Part shown: piece by piece, positions 35,518 to 44,496 of the stretch
How positions within the stretch are numbered: position 1 is the stretch's first letter
Layout: every line of letters starts with the position of its first letter
Origin: Candidatus Methylacidiphilales bacterium
Lineage (GTDB): Bacteria; Verrucomicrobiota; Verrucomicrobiia; Methylacidiphilales; CAZTYG01
Direction: 5' to 3'
NCBI GenBank assembly: GCA_033875315.1
Contig: JANRJG010000015.1
Location: 122,891-186,890 of the forward strand
Length of the DNA: 64,000 bases
Made by a program: the position numbers and the translations under genes
Notes under the pieces: model-generated
What the model saw: only the letters and a program-made list of their open reading frames with translations
What the model was told of the DNA's origin: nothing
The model's database searches: none

Positions 35518-36569
35518 GGGGTGAGGGTGTTGGAATTCGCTGGAGGTTGGATCGTTTGGATCGTATCGGGATTCAATCCCGTGGTGGCGGAGGGAACGGG
35601 CAGGAGGGCGGGCGGGGGATCGAATGCGGCCTGGAAGAACACGCGGCGGACGGAAGGGCCGCCCCCGAAGGACAAGGGGGCATCGAGTTGGAAAAGGTTG
35701 GAGCCGGCATGGAGAAGGGACCGGTCGACCCAGGCCCGGGCCTTGCGCCAGCCGGCGTGTCTGGTCCGTCCATCGGGCTCACGGAACCAGCCCGGATCCC
35801 AAAGGTCGGGGAATTCCACCGACACTTCCCCGGCCATACGGTTGTTGATCCAAAGCAGGAGCGGGCTGCCCGGGTCCAGATTGGCCACCTCGCACTCCCA
35901 GAGCACGCGATCCGGGATCGCCACCAATTCCGCTTGGAACGCCGGATCCTCGGTCAAAGCGACCGGGGCGTCCTGCAGAAGGGCGGCGACCACCCGCGAA
36001 CGCAGGGCATCATCCCGGGGCTCGGGCGGCGCGCCCTCGGCTTCGCTACGTCCAATGCCGCGTTCGTCGAGCAAGACGTAAGGAGCCCGGGACTCATCGG
36101 AGGCGTAAACGGCGGAAGCGGCCACCCAGTCAAAGGCGAGGCGCTTGAGCCGGGCGCTGCCGGCGTCGCACTGCACCACCACCGCGCCCCCGCTGGCGGC
36201 GGTTTCGGCTGGGATGAGGAGGGTGCGGCGGTTGAGCATGTCCACCCCCTCGATCAAACGGTCGCCAAGGAGAAGATCGCCGCCACCGGTCCCGCTCCAG
36301 AGAACGCGCAGGACGCCGCCGGTGCCATCCTGGTAAAAGGCGGTGACGGCAAGCGCGCGTCCCGGTCGGGTGGCGGGCCGCACGTGGAACTGGAAGGCAT
36401 CGAGTGTGGAGCCCGGGGTGGACTGAACGGAAGTGATCCAGGCCGGAGCAACCCTGGGGACGCCGGCATCCCAGACCCAGGGGTCGGTGGCACGGAGATC
36501 CGGCGGCGCCGCCAGGAAGACCAAGGCGGCGAAAGCGGGCAAACAGGTGTGAATGGACCGGGGAGTCAT
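35514..36569 (-). CDS. unknown secreted protein inside the gsp operon
   Basis: A 351-residue protein with a signal peptide (residues 1-27, cut near LRA-TD) and no recognised family. It contains beta-rich segments such as FQFHVRPATRPGRALAVTAF and, toward the end, LDPGSPLLLWINNRMAGEVSVEFP and HAGSNLFQLDAPLSFGG, which read like a carbohydrate-binding or jelly-roll sandwich. It overlaps gspF upstream and gspG downstream by four bases each, so it is an integral cotranslated member of the operon. It may be a secretion accessory protein, a substrate, or a lineage-specific pseudopilus component. Confidence 0.7.
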   Translation of the reverse strand: MTPRSIHTCLPAFAALVFLAAPPDLRATDPWVWDAGVPRVAPAWITSVQSTPGSTLDAFQFHVRPATRPGRALAVTAFYQDGTGGVLRVLWSGTGGGDLLLGDRLIEGVDMLNRRTLLIPAETAASGGAVVVQCDAGSARLKRLAFDWVAASAVYASDESRAPYVLLDERGIGRSEAEGAPPEPRDDALRSRVVAALLQDAPVALTEDPAFQAELVAIPDRVLWECEVANLDPGSPLLLWINNRMAGEVSVEFPDLWDPGWFREPDGRTRHAGWRKARAWVDRSLLHAGSNLFQLDAPLSFGGGPSVRRVFFQAAFDPPPALLPVPSATTGLNPDTIQTIQPPANSNTLTP

Positions 36570-37780
36570 CGTTGGACCTTGAGCGAGCTGACCGCTTCCA
36601 TGATGGTGTTCACCACTGAGTACGCCACCAAACCGACCCCGAGGGCAATCACCAAAATCACCGTGGGTTGGATCAGGCCCATCATGCGGGTCAGGCCGGA
36701 CTGCATCTCCTTGTCGTAGCGCTGGGCCGCGCGTTCCAGGGCCCGCGGCAGATCCCCGGTGCGCTCCCCCACGCCCACCATGTCGGTGAAAAGCTGGGGG
36801 AAGATCCCGGCCACCTTCATGGCCCGGGAAAGCGACCCGCCGTCGCCGACGGCGTCGCCCATGCGGTCCATTTTGGCGCGAAGAAAAACATTCTGGGTGG
36901 CCTGGGCGGTCAGCTTCATGCCCTGCAAGAGGGGGATGCCGTTGGCGGCCAGACTGCCGAGGGTGTGGGCGAACTGGGCGTAAAAGCGCACCATGAGCAA
37001 CGAGCCGAAGACAGGCAGGCTCAATTGGCGTTCATCCCACCAGGCCCGTCCGCGGGGGGTGCGGACCCATTGGCGCCAGGCGAATCCGATGGCCGTCCCG
37101 ATCCCCAGCAGGACCGGCCACCAAGCGGTGACAAAACGGGCGGCGAGGATGAGCCATTGGGTCAGGAGCGGCAGGTGGCCCTTGGTCTGGGCAAAGAGCG
37201 ATTCCAACTGGGGCAGAAGCACGGTCATGAACAGGATCAACACCACCCCGCCGGCGCCGCAGATGAAGGCGGGATAAATCAGGGCCTGTTGCATCTGGCT
37301 GCGCAGTTCCTGCATGACCCGGAGGTAGTTGATCTGGCGTCGCATCATGTCCCCCATCACCCCGCTGGCCTCACCCGCGGCGATCATGCTGCAGTAGAGT
37401 TCGCCGAAGCTGGGAGAGGCCTGGCGGAGGGCGGTGGCGAAGGGTGTGCCCTCGCGCACCAGCCGTCGCGCGCGCGCGGCCACGATCTGGAGATTGCCGG
37501 CCCCCGGTCGTTCCTCGACCACCTTCAGCGCTGCTTCCAACTGCAGGCCGGCATCCAGCAGATCGGCCACATCCTCGGAAAAAAGGATCACCTGTGCCTG
37601 GCTGAGCTTGACCGAGCCGCCCGCCGCCATGGAAACCGAATTCTCTACCGCCTTGAGAGAGACGGGCTGCAGGCTCTTTCCATCCAGTTGCTGGAGCGCG
37701 GCTTGCCGGCTGGGGGCTTCCAGGGTGCCCTGGACGCGTTTGCCCCCGGAGGCCACGGCGGTGTAGGTGAAAGAGGGCAC
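36566..37780 (-). CDS. gspF: type II secretion inner-membrane protein GspF
   Basis: A 404-residue platform protein of normal length. It begins MPSFTYTAVASGGKRVQGTLEA, typical of GspF/PilC. Two T2SSF domains follow, each with cytoplasmic helices and membrane segments; the family motif YPAFICGAGGVVLILFM spans a membrane helix near residue 165-185. It anchors the ATPase GspE and the pseudopilus base in the inner membrane. The gene follows gspE after 62 bases that contain a CTTAAAAC leader motif. Confidence 0.95.
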   Translation of the reverse strand: MPSFTYTAVASGGKRVQGTLEAPSRQAALQQLDGKSLQPVSLKAVENSVSMAAGGSVKLSQAQVILFSEDVADLLDAGLQLEAALKVVEERPGAGNLQIVAARARRLVREGTPFATALRQASPSFGELYCSMIAAGEASGVMGDMMRRQINYLRVMQELRSQMQQALIYPAFICGAGGVVLILFMTVLLPQLESLFAQTKGHLPLLTQWLILAARFVTAWWPVLLGIGTAIGFAWRQWVRTPRGRAWWDERQLSLPVFGSLLMVRFYAQFAHTLGSLAANGIPLLQGMKLTAQATQNVFLRAKMDRMGDAVGDGGSLSRAMKVAGIFPQLFTDMVGVGERTGDLPRALERAAQRYDKEMQSGLTRMMGLIQPTVILVIALGVGLVAYSVVNTIMEAVSSLKVQR

Positions 37781-37810
37781 GGCTTTGAAGGGTTGATGTT
37801 TATGTGTGAA

Positions 37811-37818
37811 GTTTTAAG
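37811..37818 (-). promoter_or_regulatory. leader motif CTTAAAAC before gspF
   Basis: Exact octamer on the minus strand, 30 bases before the gspF ATG and inside the gspE-gspF gap. The sense sequence continues TTCACACATAAAC, resembling the other copies (T/A-rich with ACxTAAAC). Confidence 0.45.
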
Positions 37819-37842
37819 CCCAAAAAAGCAGGGAATGGGGTG

Positions 37843-39408
37843 TCACTCATCCAGAACTTCGAGGTCGGCGGTGGTGACGCGCATCACTTCTTCGATGGTG
37901 GTCGTGCCCTGGCGGACCTTGGCCCATCCGTAGTGGACCAAGGGGACCATTTTTTCCTCGATGGCGATCCTGCGCAGTTCGCCGGTGGTGGCGCGGCGGC
38001 AGATGGCGTCGTGCAGGTGCGGGGTCACGGGAACGACTTCATAGAGGGCCAGCCGGCCGTCATAACCGGTCAGGCGGCAGCGCTCGCACCCGACCGCCTT
38101 GTAAACGGCCTCGGAGGGGAAGGGATACCGGATATCGCGCAGGTATTCCGGCGCGTGGTCGGTTTTCTGGCGGCAGTGCGGGCATAGTGTCCTGACCAGT
38201 CTTTGGGCGATAAAAGCCCGGACCGAGGAGGCGACCAGGAACGGCTCCACCCCCATGTCGATGAGGCGGGTGATCCCGCCGATGGCGTCGTTGGTGTGGA
38301 GGGTGCTGAAGACCAGGTGTCCGGTCAGGGCCGCGCGGATGGCGATTTCGGCCGTTTCGAAATCGCGCATTTCCCCGACCATGATGACATTCGGATCCGC
38401 GCGGAGGATGCTGCGCAGGCCTTTGGCAAAGGTCAGGTCGATTTCCGGTTTGATGGCGATCTGCATCACGCCTGAAAGCTTGTGCTCGACCGGGTCCTCG
38501 ACGGTGACAATGCGCCGCTCGAGGGTGTTGAGCATGGAGAGCAGGGTGTAAAGCGTGGTCGACTTTCCGCTCCCGGTCGGACCGGTGACGAGGATGATGC
38601 CGTTGGGCAATTTGATCAGATCGCGGACGATTTTTTCCTGTGCGGGCTCGAGGCGCAGCCGGATGAAATCGAATTTTTCCTGCCCCAGAAGGCGGAGGCT
38701 GACGGTTTCCCCGTGGACGGTGGGGATGGTGGCCACGCGGACGTCGATTGCCTCGCCCTCGTATTCCAGGTTGATGCGGCCGTCCTGCGGGAGGCGCTTC
38801 TCGGCGATGTCGAGGTTGGCCATGATCTTGAGGCGTGCGATGACCGAGGCCTTGAGCATCTGGATGTTGGACGGGACCGGGGTTTCGGACAGGACTCCAT
38901 CAATCCGGTAGCGGATACGCAGGTCGTCCTCCAGCGGTTCGACGTGGACGTCGGTGGCATGCTGGCGCAGGGCTTCCTGGAGGATCTGGTTGACGAATTT
39001 GATCACCGAGGCCTCGCTGTCCTCCTCGTCGAGGTCGGTGGTCTCCTGGCGCATGTCCTCCAGCGCCTCCTCGGGGTCGCGGCCCTCCATGATGGCCTCG
39101 AAGGTGTCGGCCCCGACGCCGAAGGTGTTGCGCAGGGCCTCGTGCAGCTTGGGGGCGGGGGCTTGGACCCACCGAATCGGACGGTCGAGGTGAAGGGGAA
39201 CCAATTGGCGGGCGGCCAGGTTGAGCGGGTCGGCGGTGGCGATCCAGACTTCCTGCTCGTCGGCATGGACGGGAAGAACCTGGAAGCCGAGGGCGATCGA
39301 AGCGGGGATCAGGGCGCGCAATTCGGGCGTGGCGGAAAAGCCCGCGAGTTCACATTCCGGCAGGATCTGCTCCACCTCGTCTACCTGGGCAAGGGCACCG
39401 GAGGGCAT
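37843..39408 (-). CDS. gspE: type II secretion ATPase GspE
   Basis: A 521-residue ATPase. The N-terminal GspE_N domain (about residues 1-140) is followed by the RecA-like domain with Walker A GPTGSGKSTTLYTLL (about 275), the Asp box (IVTVEDPVEHKLSG), Walker B VMVGEMRDFETAEIA and a His box (GHLVFSTLHTNDA). A zinc-binding C-x-x-C pair set, LCPHCRQK and CERCRLTGYDGR, lies near the C-terminus, as in E. coli GspE and PilB. It drives pseudopilus assembly from the cytoplasm. It is the first gsp gene of the operon and is preceded 47 bases upstream by the repeat protein gene. Confidence 0.95.
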   Translation of the reverse strand: MPSGALAQVDEVEQILPECELAGFSATPELRALIPASIALGFQVLPVHADEQEVWIATADPLNLAARQLVPLHLDRPIRWVQAPAPKLHEALRNTFGVGADTFEAIMEGRDPEEALEDMRQETTDLDEEDSEASVIKFVNQILQEALRQHATDVHVEPLEDDLRIRYRIDGVLSETPVPSNIQMLKASVIARLKIMANLDIAEKRLPQDGRINLEYEGEAIDVRVATIPTVHGETVSLRLLGQEKFDFIRLRLEPAQEKIVRDLIKLPNGIILVTGPTGSGKSTTLYTLLSMLNTLERRIVTVEDPVEHKLSGVMQIAIKPEIDLTFAKGLRSILRADPNVIMVGEMRDFETAEIAIRAALTGHLVFSTLHTNDAIGGITRLIDMGVEPFLVASSVRAFIAQRLVRTLCPHCRQKTDHAPEYLRDIRYPFPSEAVYKAVGCERCRLTGYDGRLALYEVVPVTPHLHDAICRRATTGELRRIAIEEKMVPLVHYGWAKVRQGTTTIEEVMRVTTADLEVLDE

Positions 39409-39455
39409 CCGCTCAGGTTAGATCGTCCCGGCTTCGAGTCAACGACCGAGCGGAT

Positions 39456-41393
39456 TCACTTCGGTTGCAGGAGTCGGCCCTTGTCTTCGTCGGATAGGGA
39501 GGAAGCGCTGATGGCGGCCCGGGCGGAGGCGGGGTCTTTTCTCAACCAATTGGTGAAAATCTGGGTCTGGCGGTTGCGGCGTTGGTTGGCGTCGGAGATG
39601 GTGCCGGCCCATTCCGCGGCCAGTTCGGGGTCGCTTTCGCGGGTCACACTGAGGATCTGCTCCACCGCCCGGTCGCGGGCTCCTCCGGCGGGAAGGTTGG
39701 CGATCCATTTCGACGCGGTGGTCTTGTCCTGTTCGAGCCACTGGCGGGCGACATTGCTGACAGCATTCTTTTTTTCATCGGTTTCCGGGAGGCGGGCGAC
39801 CCAATCGGCGGCTTTTTGGGGATTCTGGCGGCTCCATTGGGCGGCCACAGAGTTCACGGCCGAGTACTTGAGGGGCCCGTCGGGTTGGGAATCGAGGAAT
39901 GCGGCGGCGGCGGTCACGTTCTCCTGCGCCCAGCCGGAGACGGCGTTGCTGAAGGCATCCCTTCGGGCGGACTCATCGGGAAGACTTTGAGCCCAGCGCA
40001 GCGCGCCCTGGGGGTCGCGGCGTGCCCATTGGCCCGCGGCGGCGGAAAGGAGGGAACTTCGCGTGCGCTCGTCCTTGATGGAAAAGGCAAAGGCTGCGGC
40101 TTGTTGGGGGTCGGTATCCGCCCAGCGGTAGGCGGCATTCTGGACGACTTTGGCGAAAGCCTCGTCGTCTTGGGGGAAGGTTTTCAACCAGGCCATGGCA
40201 GACTTGGGGTCTTTTCCGAACCAGTTGCCGGCCACGGCGGCGATGCCCTCGCTCCGGTTCTGGGTGGCGTCGAGGTTCATGGCAAAGGCCATGGCCTCCT
40301 GGGGATTCTTCTGGGTCCATTGGGAAAAAATGTTCTGCGCGGCGTTGCGCAGAGCTTCGCCCTGGAGGTTTTGCCGGGCCCACTGGAATGTTTTGTTGGG
40401 ATCTTGTTGGGCCAATTGGAAGACGATTTGGCTCATGGCCTGGTCCCGGGTCCGTCCGGGGGGGAGGGCGGTGGCAAGGGCGGCGGCTTCTTCGGGATTT
40501 CTTTGGGCCATGGTGCTGAGCACTGTGCTGAGCATGCGGTCTTTTTCCTGGCCCTCCGGCTGGGTCCGCACCCAGGCCATGGCCGCCTGCGGGTCCTGGT
40601 TGGCCCAGATGGAAACGGCGTTGGAGAGCAGGTTCTGCCGGCTGTCGCCGGGTGGCAGGGCCTGTAGCCGCGCCGCCGCCGCCTGGGGGTCCTTGCGCGC
40701 CCAGGCGTAAACCACGGACCATCCGCCGTTTTCCAGCAACGAACCGTCGTTCAGCGATAACAACATTTCAAAGGCCCGGGGCGGATCCTCCTGGGCCATC
40801 CCGGACATGACCGCCGAAAGGGCCTGTCGTTTTTCGTTCCCATCGGTCATGGCGCGGGCCGCGGCCAGGGCCGCGGCGGCATCCTGTTGTCCCCAGGCGG
40901 CAAACACTTGTTGGATGGCCATGCTTTGGAAGTTGCCCTTGGTTTTGTTTCTTTGTGCGTAGGCCAGGGCCTGGCGCGGGTCGGACTCCGCCCAACGTTC
41001 AAAGAGCACCGCCAGGGTTTGTTCCTGGTCCGGTTGGGAAGGCATGGCCACCACTTGGTCCAACAAGGCTGGAATTTCCCCCGGCGGGATTTCGGCCATC
41101 AAATTCAACAGCGCGCGCGTCCGCTGAAACCCCGCCTTTTGCTTGAAGAGCATGTTCATCCGGCCCAGGACGTCGCCCGGAGCCGTCTGGCCGCCGGTCG
41201 TGCCGTCCTCCTGCACGGACTTCCAGAACGGTCTGTTCACGGAAGGCGAAGTGGCAGCTTGCCCCCCGCCCGTTTGCTGGCCTGCCACGGTGTTTGTCTG
41301 CTCCACCGGTCGCAAGCGCCCCAACCCCCAGCCAAGGCCGAAGCCGGTGACCGTCCCCAGGATCACCCATACCCAGAAAGCGCCAAGCTTCAT
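39456..41393 (-). CDS. membrane-anchored tandem-repeat protein (about 32-residue repeats)
   Basis: About 645 residues from ATG 41393 (MKLGAFWVWVILGTVTGFG). One N-terminal membrane helix and a glycine/threonine-rich linker precede an array filling about residues 110-640. The array has roughly 15 helical repeats of about 30-34 residues with the pattern W-A-x-x-D-P-Q-x-A-x-x-W-x-x-x-L-P-x-G-x-x-R, for example NQDPQAAMAWVRTQPEGQEK. Arrays of this kind recur in Verrucomicrobiota proteins of unknown role and are predicted to form solenoids that bind proteins. Its position just upstream of gspE and in the same direction suggests, but does not prove, a link with secretion. Confidence 0.75.
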   Translation of the reverse strand: MKLGAFWVWVILGTVTGFGLGWGLGRLRPVEQTNTVAGQQTGGGQAATSPSVNRPFWKSVQEDGTTGGQTAPGDVLGRMNMLFKQKAGFQRTRALLNLMAEIPPGEIPALLDQVVAMPSQPDQEQTLAVLFERWAESDPRQALAYAQRNKTKGNFQSMAIQQVFAAWGQQDAAAALAAARAMTDGNEKRQALSAVMSGMAQEDPPRAFEMLLSLNDGSLLENGGWSVVYAWARKDPQAAAARLQALPPGDSRQNLLSNAVSIWANQDPQAAMAWVRTQPEGQEKDRMLSTVLSTMAQRNPEEAAALATALPPGRTRDQAMSQIVFQLAQQDPNKTFQWARQNLQGEALRNAAQNIFSQWTQKNPQEAMAFAMNLDATQNRSEGIAAVAGNWFGKDPKSAMAWLKTFPQDDEAFAKVVQNAAYRWADTDPQQAAAFAFSIKDERTRSSLLSAAAGQWARRDPQGALRWAQSLPDESARRDAFSNAVSGWAQENVTAAAAFLDSQPDGPLKYSAVNSVAAQWSRQNPQKAADWVARLPETDEKKNAVSNVARQWLEQDKTTASKWIANLPAGGARDRAVEQILSVTRESDPELAAEWAGTISDANQRRNRQTQIFTNWLRKDPASARAAISASSLSDEDKGRLLQPK

Positions 41394-41571
41394 GGTCCGA
41401 TGAAACACCAAGCGGACGCCCTCTTCGAGGAAAAAGGCGGGCGGGGTTTCCCTGATTTTCAATCTCCGATCCATCAGGAACGACAGGGCCGGACATGCGG
41501 GTATCCATCCCGTGTCCAAGCGTTCAGCATCCGCCTTGCCCTCTTCTCTGCGGAAGGCATAACTTCAGGGC

Positions 41572-42255
41572 ATGGACCCATGGCCTTTTCTGCTCTTCGG
41601 GGGACTAGTCCTGGTGTTCATTTCAGTGGTCCTCGTTGGCTGGCATCTCGAAAAAAAACGCCGTGAAGCCTTCCGGGCCTTCGCCACCGCCGCGGGATGG
41701 ACCTACCAACCGGAGAAAGATCCCGCCGCCGCCCGGTCCTACGCATTCCTCAGGCACTTCAGCCAAGGGGACAACCGCTACCTCCACCACCGTTTCCGCG
41801 GAGAGTTTTCCGGTAGGGCCTTCGATCTTTTCGAATACCACTATCAAGTCACCAGTGGAGCCGGGAAAAACCGGCGGACAACCCACTACCATTTCCGGGC
41901 CGCGGTCAGCCCGCTTCCGCGGGCTTTCCCCGAACTGGTGATTTCCCCGGAAAACTTCCTGGATCGTGTGGCCGCCGTCTTCGGATTCGACGACATCGAT
42001 TTCGAGTCGGCCGAATTCTCCCGCACCTTCAAGGTCAAATCCCCGGACCGGAAGTTCGCCTACGATGTCATCCATCCCCTCATGATGGAATGGCTCATGC
42101 GGCGGACAGGGACCACGGTGGAAATCGAGGGAAACCATCTGGCTGTCATCGACAAAGGCACCCTCGACATCCCCCATATCGAACCCCTCCTGGCCTTCAT
42201 GGCCGGAATACACGAGCGCCTGCCCGGGTATCTGCTCACCGAAAACCAAACGTGA
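41572..42255 (+). CDS. hypothetical membrane protein linked to LemA
   Basis: A 227-residue protein with one N-terminal membrane helix (FLLFGGLVLVFISVVLVGW), then a basic segment and a soluble domain. The pattern FATAAGWTYQPEKD to FRGEFSGRAFDLFEYHYQVTSG to TTHYHFRAA resembles the galactan-export/DUF3137-like envelope proteins that pair with LemA, but I cannot assign it firmly. Its TGA overlaps the lemA ATG by one base (TGATG), so the two are translationally coupled and probably act together at the membrane. The start ATG at 41572 is the only one that keeps the helix. Confidence 0.65.
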   Translation: MDPWPFLLFGGLVLVFISVVLVGWHLEKKRREAFRAFATAAGWTYQPEKDPAAARSYAFLRHFSQGDNRYLHHRFRGEFSGRAFDLFEYHYQVTSGAGKNRRTTHYHFRAAVSPLPRAFPELVISPENFLDRVAAVFGFDDIDFESAEFSRTFKVKSPDRKFAYDVIHPLMMEWLMRRTGTTVEIEGNHLAVIDKGTLDIPHIEPLLAFMAGIHERLPGYLLTENQT

Positions 42256-42818
42256 TGGAAATCGTACCCCTCCTGATCCTGCTCGTTCTCTTCGTTCTCC
42301 TGCCTTTGGGTTACATCATCGGGCAGTTCAACGGGCTGGTATCGCTCCGCAACCACATCCGCGAATCCTGGAGCAACGTGGACACCGAACTGAAACGACG
42401 GCACGAACTCATCCCCAATCTGGTGGAAGTCGCCCGGGGTTACGCCGCCCACGAAGCCGCCCTATTCGCCCGCGTTGCGGAACTGCGCACCCGGGCCCTG
42501 GGGGCGGAGGGAATCGCCGATCGTTCCGCCCGCGAGGGTGAACTGGCCCGGGGTCTGGGAGGTCTGTTGGCCCTGGCGGAAAACTATCCCACCCTGAAGG
42601 CCGACGCCCATTTTCTCCGCCTCCAGGAAGAGCTGGTCCGGACCGAGGACCGCATCCAGGCCGCCCGCCGGTTCTACAATGGCAACGTCCGGGAATACCA
42701 GAACAAGTGCGACGCCTTCCCCAGCAACCTCGTGGCCCGGGCATTCGCTTTCCGGCCGGCGGGTTACTTCGAGGTCGATCCCGCCATCCGCCAGGTTCCG
42801 GGAGTGGCCTTTGACTGA
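42255..42818 (+). CDS. lemA: LemA family protein
   Basis: A 187-residue LemA protein. The N-terminal membrane helix (LLILLVLFVLLPLGYIIGQF) is followed by the family motifs NGLVSLRNHIRESWSNVDTEL, KRRHELIPNLVEVARGYAAHE and, later, LRLQEELVRTEDRIQAARRFYN with YFEVDP near the end. LemA proteins form a helical bundle exposed on the periplasmic side; their function is unknown. The gene is coupled to the upstream membrane-protein gene. It is followed by a 280-base gap of lower GC content. Confidence 0.93.
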   Translation: MEIVPLLILLVLFVLLPLGYIIGQFNGLVSLRNHIRESWSNVDTELKRRHELIPNLVEVARGYAAHEAALFARVAELRTRALGAEGIADRSAREGELARGLGGLLALAENYPTLKADAHFLRLQEELVRTEDRIQAARRFYNGNVREYQNKCDAFPSNLVARAFAFRPAGYFEVDPAIRQVPGVAFD

Positions 42819-43099
42819 TTCCGTCAACATGAAGCTGACTTTGTAGCCTTAGCGCAGGTTGATTGACTTCGCCTCATGCGAGTAAAGGAACAGCTTCAGG
42901 CACACATGTCTCCAGTCGCCAGCACAGAGAATCGGCAAACAGTGCCGTCTTGGAACCAACACTTCTCTTCATGGATCAGGCCATCCGATGCGAATCCCTT
43001 TTGCAGAAAAAGCGATCAGCGGTCGTAAAAAAGAATTGGCAGAAACGGGGAATTCGCTTAGTAAATGAGACTAGATATCAATAAGGAAGCGAATGTTCC
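42819..43099. other. lower-GC intergenic region before the porin
   Basis: This 281-base stretch is clearly more AT-rich than its surroundings and contains no convincing gene; a 73-codon open frame has no family-like features. The lower GC continues into the first about 100 bases of the porin gene, which hints at a junction. The porin promoter is presumably here, but I see no clear -35/-10 pair. Confidence 0.4.
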
Positions 43100-44473
43100 A
43101 TGGAAATGAAATGCCCACAAGTGCCTATGTTTAGGAGAAAAACACGGTTCCTAGCTGGATTTGGTATAATCTATCTCGTTACAGGGATTTTAGAATTAAA
43201 GGCTGGCACAGGATTGGGTTTGGATGGACTTGAAAAGACTGCAGATGAGGGGCCAGTCCCTGGCCTGACGGGCGATTGGGGTGGACTGCGATCGCGGTGG
43301 GAAGAAAAGGGATTCACTTGGCAGGGTGAATGGCTCCAGGATTTTTTCCAAAATGTCCATGGAGGCCGGGTGAAGAAAAGCTCCTACCCTGGGCTCATCG
43401 ATTTGGGCGTCGAGCTGGACACGGAAAAAGCAGGGGCATGGAACGGAGGACTATTCCATGTCAATGCCCACTACACGTATGGCCGCGGCACACCGGACGA
43501 CAGTGGCAGTTTCATCGACTCCAGCAGCATCAATGCTTACGACACGCTCCGGCTCTACGAAGCTTGGTATCAGCACACCACCTGGGATGGCAGATTGTCG
43601 GTGCGTCTGGGGCAGGTTGCCCTGGATGAGGAGTTTGCCACCTCCGACCTCGCCGCCACCCTATTGGTGAACAACTTCGGCTACTCCGGTATCGTTTCGG
43701 CATTCGATGGCCACAGCCAGTTTGCCGTGGCCGGCCTGGCGGCTCGAATCCTTCTTGAACCCCGCGTTCGTGCGGCTCCGGGGGCCTATCTCATGGGAGC
43801 GGTTGGAGAAGGAAATCCTGACGGGGCGGTGGACCAAAACGGAGGACCGCTCAACACCACGGGTGTGCGTTATGATTTCCAGTTCGGCTTGGTCGCAGCC
43901 CTGGAAGCAGGCTACCGACTCGACCCGGATCATGGCTGGAATGGTCTCCCGGGGGTGTACAAGGCGGGCTGTTATGTCCATGCCGCTGAGGGGCGTCCAA
44001 CGCCCAGCCAGGCCTTCTTCGGCAGCGAGGTGGTGGAAAACCAGGTGGTCTACCTTCGCGCCGACCAATGGGTCTGGACGGAAAGCAAGGAACCCTCACA
44101 GGGTCTGGCCCTCTTCGCTTAATTCGACCATGCCCCCAGCGTGATCAACGACCACAATTGGGAACTGGGCGGGGGTCTGGTCTATACCGGGTTAATCCCC
44201 GGGCGTGACGCCGACGCGGCCGCAATCGGCGTGCTCAACACCAACCATTCCGGAAGCTTCCAAACAGCAAACACCGACAGCAACGGGCAATTCCACGACG
44301 GCAACGAATTCGTGGTCGAGGTCTGTTATGTGTGCCAAGCGACACCCTGGTGGAAGGTCCAGCCCGACATCCAATACATTGTCAACCCATCGGGCGGGAT
44401 ACCCCGGGATCAAGATGGCCGTTTTGCCGGCGACGCGCTGGTGGTCGGTATCCGCAGCACGCTCCTTTTTTGA
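43100..44473 (+). pseudogene. OprB-type carbohydrate-selective porin, interrupted by in-frame TAA
   Basis: The frame encodes an N-terminal signal-like segment, then GLTGDWGGLRSRWEEKGFTWQGEWLQ, the signature of OprB porins. Beta-strand-rich sequence continues for about 340 residues to a TAA at 44120-44122. The same frame then runs on without a break through FDHAPSVINDHNWELGGGLVYTG to IRSTLLF, the expected OprB C-terminus ending in Phe. A single CAA- or CAG-to-TAA change therefore splits an otherwise intact outer-membrane porin of about 457 residues. It would import sugars if restored. Loss of the C-terminal strands should prevent barrel assembly. A sequencing error is the main alternative. Confidence 0.8.
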
Positions 44474-44496
44474 AAGGACGCCTACCGAACGGCGCT

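Noticed and set aside
42863..43084. A 73-codon open frame between lemA and the porin
   Set aside because: No start context, no family features, and Ser/Lys/Arg composition unlike neighbouring proteins.
44120..44122. TAA reassigned to glutamine
   Set aside because: Several other genes in the window end normally with TAA, so a local mutation or error is the simpler reading.
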